64,000 bases of DNA, taken from NCBI RefSeq assembly GCF_030247195.1, contig NC_080672.1, positions 401,777,037 through 401,841,036 on the forward strand, given 5' to 3'. How positions within the stretch are numbered: position 1 is the stretch's first letter; each line of letters begins with the position of its first letter. Shown one piece after another: positions 56,966-64,000 of this stretch. The DNA is from Topomyia yanbarensis (Eukaryota; Arthropoda; Insecta; Diptera; Culicidae). The translations under genes were made by a program, and so were the position numbers. The notes beneath the pieces were generated by a model. The model saw nothing but the letters and a program-made list of their open reading frames with translations, made no database searches and had not been told where the DNA came from.

Positions 56966-58250
56966 GCAGAAATGGGCTTCATAATGGGCATCGACGCAAA
57001 TGCTCATCATATCATTTGCGGCAGCTCAGACATCACTCTGAGAGGCTCTAAACTGATGGAGTACATAAGTAGCACAAATCAGTATATGAGTGTAGAAATC
57101 CGACCAATTTTTGCGAGGTGTTGGATACGGTTGTGGTACCAGTAATACCGGTACCGAAAATCCAGGGAATACCGATCCCTACCGGTACTGAACGAAAGCA
57201 GGTACCATACATTTTTTATGAAAAATATGTTGGCTCCATAGCGGGACCTGTTTCCAAATATCGGTCTGTAAGGTGGCTTTTAATTATATTTATTTATCTT
57301 CTAGATAAATAGTTCAGCTTACGCCTTTGTGGGGAAATGAGGTGGGGTCATCATCATAATAATTCTAAAAGTTACATATTACTAACTGCCGTTGTACTAA
57401 ACGATATGTTTGAATTCCTGCACTATTCGATCGAAAAAAAATTTCAACTATCTTCCACTAAATTTACATGCATTCACATCTAGCATAAAAGCAAAAATTT
57501 ATATTGATTTTATTTATTAACGAGATTCTGATTGTGTAGCATACAATTTTAGAGTTGGTGAAATGCTTCGAATGGAGCGATTCGAAATTTTGGGTGATCG
57601 GAAAAATCAGCAAAACTCCATAGTTTACAGGAAATTAGGAACCTTGGTATGCATAAAAGTCGAAACAAATTTACAGCAAAGCGATAATGCAGAGAGAAAA
57701 TGCGACCAACATACACGTATTTACATTCTCGCTTCGATTTACTGTTGATAATAGGGTTTCTTACATTTACCATCTGTTGAAGTCCACGAAAGTCGCACCG
57801 CTTAGCAGTTATTGAATTCAAAGTGGATTAGATCTCGAAATAAAACAAGGCATTCGAAAAGTACCTTCTGCTGCAATGAGACGTCAGTTTGAGCATTCAA
57901 TTTCACTTTGAAGCTTTTCTCGAATCTTTTGAAAAAAAATATTCGAGTACCGGTACTTTACCGGTACTTTACCGGTACTTTACCGGTACTGTAGGCTTCA
58001 GTACCGCAGTACTGGTTCTCGCCAAAATGGGTCGGTACTGCGAACCTTGTTGGACATAATGCTTTGCTCTGAAATAGTTTCGCATGAACTGGAAAATTGG
58101 CAAGTTCCAAATGAAACTGAACCGTCTCTATCCGATCATAAATATATATTTTTCGATCATCTTGATATCCCTTTTAGTCTACCTAAATATACAAACTACT
58201 ACTCTTTTTGGAAAACTTGGCGACTAAATTTCATGGATATTATAAGTTAG
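56966..58250 (+). pseudogene. LOA-type endonuclease split by a hAT-like insertion
   Basis: The first part (56966-57119) reads FIMGIDANAHHIICGSSDIT then RGSKLMEYISSTNQYM, the DANAHH metal-binding core of the endonuclease. The frame breaks at VLDI exactly where the hAT-like element begins. The second part (58049-58250) resumes with LDIMLCSEIVSHELENW and EPSLSDHKYIFF, the catalytic SDH motif. If the insert and one 8-bp duplicate were removed, the domain would be almost continuous. Beyond 58200 the sequence degenerates. Confidence 0.8.
57128..58048. mobile_element. hAT-like MITE with TACCGGTACTT repeats
   Basis: The flanking octamers GTTGGATA (57120-57127) and GTTGGACA (58049-58056) are 7 of 8 identical and both encode the LDI of the interrupted endonuclease. 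The ends, CGGTTGTGGTACC and the complement of AGGTTCGCAGTACC, are imperfect inverted repeats. Near the left end GGTACC and CCGGTACC recur; near the right end TACCGGTACTT is repeated in tandem four times (57951-57995). Related in theme to 11493-12506. No transposase is present. Confidence 0.8.
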
Positions 58251-58441
58251 GTTTTGTGCCCTTAATGCGCAAATTGGTTTAATCCAATTTTCCCTTATGG
58301 GTATTATGATTGCATAATGCCAGGCGTTTGGCTCCTTAGCCATAAGATCAGAGTTCGTTTTCGCTTTCTCGTCAGCAAACCAGAGCTTCTGTATTTGCTT
58401 TCCGGGCATAACTCGGGATGAGTCAGTTGCTTTTGACGTTC

Positions 58442-59223
58442 ACATATCGTCGCTGTTGTGCTATCTTATGACAAACGCCATTTTGGGGTAAACTGAGTTA
58501 GATATGCAACATTACTAATCTGAAAATTCTCTACAAAATGGCGTTTTCAGAATTTTTAAATTTTGCTTGGTTACTGAGTTATAGCGAAAAAAGTGATGAG
58601 AAATAATCAGTTTTTTGCTTTAAATCAGTGTATCTTGGGATTCGCTTAAGTAATGTAGAAGTTTTAGATGTTTTTATATGTAAAAATGTCTGAGGAACAC
58701 AATGGCATAATAATTTTTAAAATAAAAATACATGTATTGCGAGAAATATGCAGTTTTACTTTAAAATTGGCAATATTTCATGTTTGGCAACACTGTAATT
58801 AAAAATTACTATTTTTTCTAGATTGCTTGCTCAATTTCCTTCAAAATGCATCTCATCGATTGTTTCTAGGCCGAATAAAGCCGAAGATATTAATAAAAGT
58901 TAATAATTGATGCTTTTTTTCTATGGAAAATTTTCCATGCACAATTATGACACGCCATACAAATTTTGCCATCAATACACACCTACGACACGTGTGAGTG
59001 CGACTTTTGTTTACATTTATAGTGAAAACTTGCAACATAGTCAACCGAACTACATGTTATTTGAGAGTTTAATACAGAATAGATTGAAGCATCAATTGTC
59101 TTCTTTGAATTGTTTTTACCATTTATAAGTTTCAAGATATTCAATCTCAAACTTTAAAAATCGTTTTTCTCGAAATGTGCTAAATGGTGCTTGTCATAAG
59201 ATAGCACAACAGCGACGATATGT
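58442..59223. mobile_element. MITE with 41-bp inverted repeats
   Basis: The left end ACATATCGTCGCTGTTGTGC continues into CTATCTTATGACAA and CGCCATTT; the right end is its reverse complement with two mismatches over about 41 bp. The interior is AT-rich. No TSD could be assigned with confidence. It sits in the gap between the endonuclease and RT parts of the LOA element. I recall similar ends as common in Aedes. Confidence 0.75.
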
Positions 59224-59387
59224 CATGTTAACTGTTTGGAATTTTTTGTGTCTAACTAGTGCTAATTTGGGTACTAATTTAGATACATCGTATAACTAGA
59301 CACCCAGTTGGTGTTAGTTACTGACGAGATGAATTCGAAACACAAAAAATTAATACTTAATTTAATTATCCAAAAAAATTTCAACTA

Positions 59388-61975
59388 GACGACTTGGATG
59401 ACTTCGTGGATATAACAAACTCATTCTTAGTAGCATCCTACGAAGAAGCTTGTCCACTTCGTACTGTTGAATTGACTAGGGGAACCCCTTGAAGAAGGGC
59501 TTAGCTTGAAAAAATGATGAAGAATATGAGAAGAGCCTGGAACCGGCGTCAGCATGACGACTCCAGGCCTTTCAAGTTTAGCTCGTAGTGCATATAAGAA
59601 ATGTCTTAAATCTGCAGAGCGGGTTTGTTGCCAAACCTATGCACTAATATCTCTAGTCGAAACTTAAATAAAATTCTTTCGAAATCGAATGATTTTCAAA
59701 TTAACTCCTTAAAGACTAGATATGGTGCTTATGTGACTGACGAATAAAATGTTCTCAATGCGACACGTACTTTCGAGGTTCTATTGATCCAGAGCTGCAC
59801 ACTGGTTACCACTGAATCGGTCAAGTGGGCTGATGACAGTTTGTTCAATACAAATTGCTTGGAAAAGATGGAATCTATCCCATGCTGCTACAAGAGGGAG
59901 TTGATATTTCCAAACCTTGAAAAAGATTTTGCTTACCAGTCTCATATCCCGAAAGCATGGCGAGAAATAACTGTTAAATTGATTCTCAAAGCTATGAAGA
60001 AGTTAAGAGTTTTAGGCCTAACAGCTTAAGTTCTTTTTTTTTTCTAAACGCTTTGAAACGGATATTTGATCATTACATCATGAACGTTAGTTTAGTTGAA
60101 TATCCACTGCACAAAATACAACGTGTGGAAAATCTACGATCATTCTACTTCACGATATTGTTTTCAACATTGAAAACGCCTTCTTGCTCAATCAATCAGC
60201 TTGGGTATATTCCTAGATACCGAGGGTACTTTTGACACTGTGTCTGTCCAATGCATTCTAGAAGCGACGCGCGGTCACGGTGTATCTGCATGTATCTCGG
60301 GCCGGATAAACGCAATGCTTAATAACCGCATTCTTTGCTCGTCACTGAGACAGGCAGAGATAAGGAAGCTGAATATTTGTGGCTGTTCTCAGGGTGGCGT
60401 TCTGACACCTTTGCTATTGAACTTGGTTACCGGCGACTTGTTGAGAAAACTAAATGAGCTTGGATTTCTAATCTACGGGTTTGCTGACAATTACCAAATG
60501 TTAATTACCGAAAATTTGCATCGGAACAGTATTTCTTGCAACAAGCATTAAAAGCTGTCGAACAGTGGTATCGACAAGTTAAATTATTAGTTAACCCATA
60601 CAAGATTTCAGCGATTCTTTTCACGATGAAGCGAATAACGACTGTGCTTCGTCCCTTGCAGTTCTTTGATTCTGAGCTACTGTGTATAGATCAAGTCAAG
60701 TACGTTGGGAAGACAGGGAGGGATCTTAAACCCAAAAACATCTATTGGATTTACACGACTATTGTACGTTCAATACTGTCAAATAAATGTCTTGTGTGGT
60801 GTCAGAGGGGAGAGGTGATGACGGTCTAGTCAAAGCTAAACCATCTGCAAAGAATGGTGCTCTTGGTTTTGACTTGTGCTTTCACCATAACTCCGACTGC
60901 TGCCCTCGAGTCTCTTATAAATATCGAACCATTACACATACACTTCAAACAAGAAGCACTATCATGTGCATACAGACTGCAAGTTACTGGGCTTTGGAAC
61001 AGTAATTATTTTGATCTTGGTATCAGTCATACACGATTGTGGTCACAAATGGTTAAATGGGTTGAAGATATTCTTACTCAATTACACAGTCTTAAATTAC
61101 CCATAAGTACATCTTAGTTTCTACTTAACATCATTATAAATCACATCTTATAGTCTAAGTGAGTCGTGGCCTGTTACACTTACGGCTCTCTGATGGAGGG
61201 ACGTGCTGGTGTCTGCTGTCGTAAAATGAGATTGGAACAATTTCACTGGCTAGGTAGATAGATGTATTCCAAGCAGAAACCTTCGCGATCATGTGCGTGG
61301 CACAATCGGCCCTTCAACAAAGCTCTTCGGCAAAGTTATAAACTTCTGCTCCGATTGTCAGTCTGCAGTCAAGGCTCTTAGCTCAGACAAATCACGGTCC
61401 AAACCAGCGGCGTGAACCCAAATCGAGGAACTAAGTATTATAAACACCACCTACCTTATCTTGTATGCCCGGACATTCCAAAATTATTGGAAATGAATGA
61501 GCTGATGAATTGGCCAGGGCAGGTGCAACAATTGATTTCGTTCGTCCTGAGCCCGCCCTGCCAATTACGACAAGTTTGATAAGTGAAAAACATACGGTCC
61601 TGGGCATTGTCCGAGCACCGCAATAATGGGAGAAATCTACAAACGTATCGCCAAACAAAGACGTTTCTAGATCAACCGTGCCCAGTAGTTTAGAAAATAT
61701 TCGTACATTTTTCGAATCTCCACCGCGGCATGCTGACCAGGGCTTTAGCCCGTCATTGCAAATTCAATTATCACATGGCAACCATTCAGCGCGCTAAGTC
61801 TTTTTCATGTTATCTTTGTGAATCCGATTACGGAATCTTATATCATCTGATATGCAACTATGCAGCAATAGAGATTTCGAGTTTTCGACCGTCCTTACAT
61901 AGACGACACCGCGTTTGGACGACTGAAACTGAATCCTGATACCCTTTTTTGTTATCCGTTGGAGTTGCAATTTAG
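59388..61975 (+). pseudogene. LOA-type pol: linker, reverse transcriptase and RNase H, decayed
   Basis: The linker reads LDDLDDFVDITNSFLVASYE and ACPLRTVELTRGTP, then RRAWNRRQHDDSRPFK. RT motifs follow: SHIPKAWREITVKLILKA, FLDTEGTFDTVSV (first Asp present), CGCSQGGVLTPLLLNLVTGD and FADNYQMLIT, where the second catalytic Asp is Asn. RNase H begins TYGSLMEGRAGVC (the usual YTDGS Asp is lost), keeps AETFAIMCVAQSALQ and CSDCQSAVKAL, and ends with GNE-ADELARAG after a stop. The tail RFRVFDRPYIDDTAFGRLKL extends to about 61970. Many stops and frameshifts occur. It is homologous throughout to the younger minus-strand copy at 23346-25533. Confidence 0.85.
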
Positions 61976-63247
61976 CACAAGGTGGAAAATTACCAAATTC
62001 TACTCACATTAGAGTTCAACGTTTTCGATCATCACCAGATTTAAAAATGTTCGAAGCTCTTTTCTGACGGCTGAAAATGAATCTGATACGAAACGCGCTG
62101 ATTAGAAAAAAAATTCATTCAATTGAATATCATACAATAATATTCATTGTACTAAACATCTAGGTAAATGTATTCAAATGTTTTCAAATGTTAGTAATGT
62201 ATGTAAATTATAATTATCACTGCTTGTTTGATTATTGCATGTTTGCTTCGTGGAATAATCGAAGACGAATAAAAACTTGGTTCGTTTGACCTTTTCGGTT
62301 GCGTCACGGAATATTGAAGATGAGTGCGGCAGAATTTGATCAACTTTCATTCACTGAATTTGAATATTTGTAACTCTTCTCATAGCAGCTACGCGTTCTT
62401 CACTTTATTTGTAAATTTGGTTTGCTTTTGCGTTTGTGAACGGGTTTGTTGATTTAGTTGGGAAGGTAAATAAGTTTCTTCGGCTAATTGAAAAGTTTTC
62501 GAAGGTACCAACCACTCTCGCTGTGGAGGATGGATTGCCAGTAAGGTGAATCGTTTTGCTTACGAAATTTGAAATACTTGGGAGACGCCTTTTATATATC
62601 GCTTTTATATGTATTTCATGAATACAAGATTTAAAACTATCTATCAACTCGTTCGATCCGGAGGCCCAGAGGTTTCTCACGGAAGCCCTAAGGCAGTACT
62701 AATTGGAATGATGTAGTACCAATGCGAAATTAAGATAACTCACTTCTGTCGAATCGCAAATTGAGAGATCTTACAGAGCTTACTTATGTGTGAGTAAGTG
62801 CATTTTGGTGCAATGAGTCGCTAAGGGGTTTGCATTAAAGCCACTTTCTTGACAAAAAGTACTGGAAGGGAGTGAGTATTTGAAATGACAATTGAAAAGA
62901 TTCTTTCACTCGGCTTTAACACGATCAAAAAGTTTTCAAATATACCAAAGTTTGAGACTAAAATGATGGATATTTGAAATAAAATAAAAGACGTTTCCTA
63001 AAATCATTGAATTTAAGGACATGGCATTAAAAATAAAAACTGTTGGTATTCCTAGCTACTCCAAAATTAAAACACTACTTGTGTTTCTAACTAAACAATG
63101 GCTTCGTTACGTAAGTAAAGACATTTTGTTGGCTGATGAATGATTCTAAAATAGAACCCGGATTTCAGCTACAAGATTTAAAAAAAGCACACGTTTTTAA
63201 AGTTCTGAATAGCGCAAATAAATGAGCCGTTGTTTATTTATGGGCAT
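61976..63247. other. No gene recognised
   Basis: AT-rich sequence with short overlapping frames on both strands (for example 62405-62680 minus). No motif, TIR pair or repeat is apparent. Confidence 0.4.
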
Positions 63248-63930
63248 AAGTAATAGAGGAATCCGGGGCTATTAAAACAATGCACAATGGGAAAAAACGA
63301 AGAAAAAATACATTTAAATCAGTAACTTTGAAACACCTCATCAGAACATCATCACTTGTACCATTTTAGGAAGAACAAAATCTAAGAATTCTAATGGCTT
63401 TATTCTTACATTGGGCAAAATAAGGGAAGTTTGGGTTTTGGGGTATTTAAACCCCAAAATCACCTATTTTTTAATAAAAACGCTAAACCTTATATCTCTG
63501 ATCCACGCTGGAAATCGTACATGAATTGTACTGATTATTACGTAAAACAACCTCAGGAAGCTAATGAAAGTATTGCCATCTTGGGCAGAATACGGGAAGT
63601 TGGGGATTTAGGAACTTTTGATTCAGAAATCTTATTATATTAATAAATATCTAAATCGCTATTATTTACTAACGAAGTCGTATGTAAAATATCACCTTAA
63701 TTGAAAAAATCTCAGAAATTAACTGAGGTGGTTTGAGCGGGAAATTAGAATTTTGTGACACTTGAACCCCAAAATCACCTATTTTTTATAAAACAGTTTA
63801 CATCTCTGATTCACGCTGGAAATCATACCTGAATTGTATCGATTATTACGTAAACAAACCTCAGGAAGCTAATAAAAGTATTTTTATCTTGGGCACAATA
63901 CGGGAAGTTGGGGTTTTGGGACATTTTATC
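63248..63930 (+). repeat. Tandem duplication, period about 315 bp, with GGGAAGTTGGGG phrases
   Basis: ACCCCAAAATCACCTATTTT recurs at 63451 and 63766. Each is followed by matching blocks (CTCTGATYCACGCTGGAAAT, ATTATTACGTAAA and CCTCAGGAAGCTAAT). GGGAAGTTKGGGWTTTNGG recurs near 63425, 63595 and 63905, and GGAATCCGGGGCTATTAAAA lies upstream at 63254. This may be part of a phrase-repeat MITE that continues past the window end. Confidence 0.65.
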
Positions 63931-64000
63931 GTTCGTATTACAGTATTTCAACTATTCTCGACTATTCTTCAATAAATGTATATGCAATGCAATATTTTAA

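Larger units (their letters stand above)
56168..61975 (+). mobile_element. LOA-type non-LTR retrotransposon, decayed and interrupted
   Basis: On the plus strand, ORF1 debris, endonuclease, EN-RT linker, RT, RNase H and C-terminal tail appear in canonical order. A hAT-like MITE (57128-58048) splits the endonuclease and a second MITE (58442-59223) lies between endonuclease and RT. The coding match to the minus-strand LOA element is close in RT and RNase H, so they are one family. A 3' UTR like that at 22988-23345 was not recognised after 61975. Confidence 0.75.

Noticed and set aside
1..64000. Endogenous viral elements
   Set aside because: I looked for RNA-virus polymerase, nucleoprotein and envelope motifs in all frames and saw none; every polymerase motif belongs to non-LTR retrotransposons.

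Overview
The window looks like repeat-packed genomic DNA from a mosquito, most likely a culicine such as Aedes. This is inferred from the mix of element families: LOA/Lian-type, I-type, RTE and L1-type non-LTR retrotransposons, tRNA-derived SINEs, two decayed IS630-Tc1-mariner DD37E-like transposases, and many small terminal-inverted-repeat (TIR) elements. I find no intact protein-coding gene, no rRNA and no free tRNA gene. Every stretch of protein homology I recognise is a broken transposable-element gene. The best host candidate is a CpG-rich, possibly untranslated first exon around 40002-40408.

Layout. 1-1456: two fragments of one LOA-type retroelement (endonuclease end and 3' UTR). 1480-5380: an old dispersed repeat broken by a 122-bp MITE and by a 2.8-kb TIR element that itself holds a TA-flanked MITE and an L1-type reverse transcriptase (RT) remnant. 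5501-12506: a MITE with repeated G-rich phrases, a pogo-like element and a hAT-like element. 14180-16675: a SINE with perfect target-site duplication (TSD), an I-type ORF1/RNase H chimera and an I-type endonuclease fragment. 17490-18480: degenerate tandem repeat. 18481-20615: mostly unique, partly CpG-rich. 20624-21110: hAT MITE with perfect 8-bp TSD. 21283-26499: three-level nest in which a long-inverted-repeat element holds a piggyBac-like MITE (TTAA, CCCTAGAA), which holds a minus-strand LOA retroelement flanked by a direct duplication of about 380 bp. 26540-27205: RTE remnant split by a SINE. 28265-29616: MITE with the phrase repeats arranged in dyad symmetry. 30140-33240: two repeat blocks, one satellite-like. 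33940-34545: DD37E transposase remnant. 36118-40001: a 3.9-kb hAT-like composite (12-bp TIR, perfect 8-bp TSD) carrying a MITE, a CR1/Jockey-group RT remnant and a SINE. 41293-43076: hAT-like element with a nested Harbinger-like MITE. 44455-45850: I-type ORF1/RT remnant. 47390-49640: second copy of the first dispersed repeat, interrupted by a nearly perfect 1.17-kb palindrome. 50340-51690: MITE plus a second DD37E transposase remnant. 55019-61975: a MITE next to a plus-strand LOA-type element (ORF1, endonuclease, RT, RNase H) broken by two further insertions. 63248-63930: tandem duplication.

The genes do not form a functional pathway; the biology here is successive transposition. Because several insertions hit repeats that also occur uninterrupted nearby, insertion order and target duplications can be read from the sequence. 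The most notable structures are the 380-bp duplication around the LOA insertion, the dated palindrome insertion, a class of TA-flanked MITEs that repeat their own terminal phrase internally, and a hAT target duplication that copies an initiator-like motif beside a candidate exon. All family assignments come from motifs read by eye without database searches.
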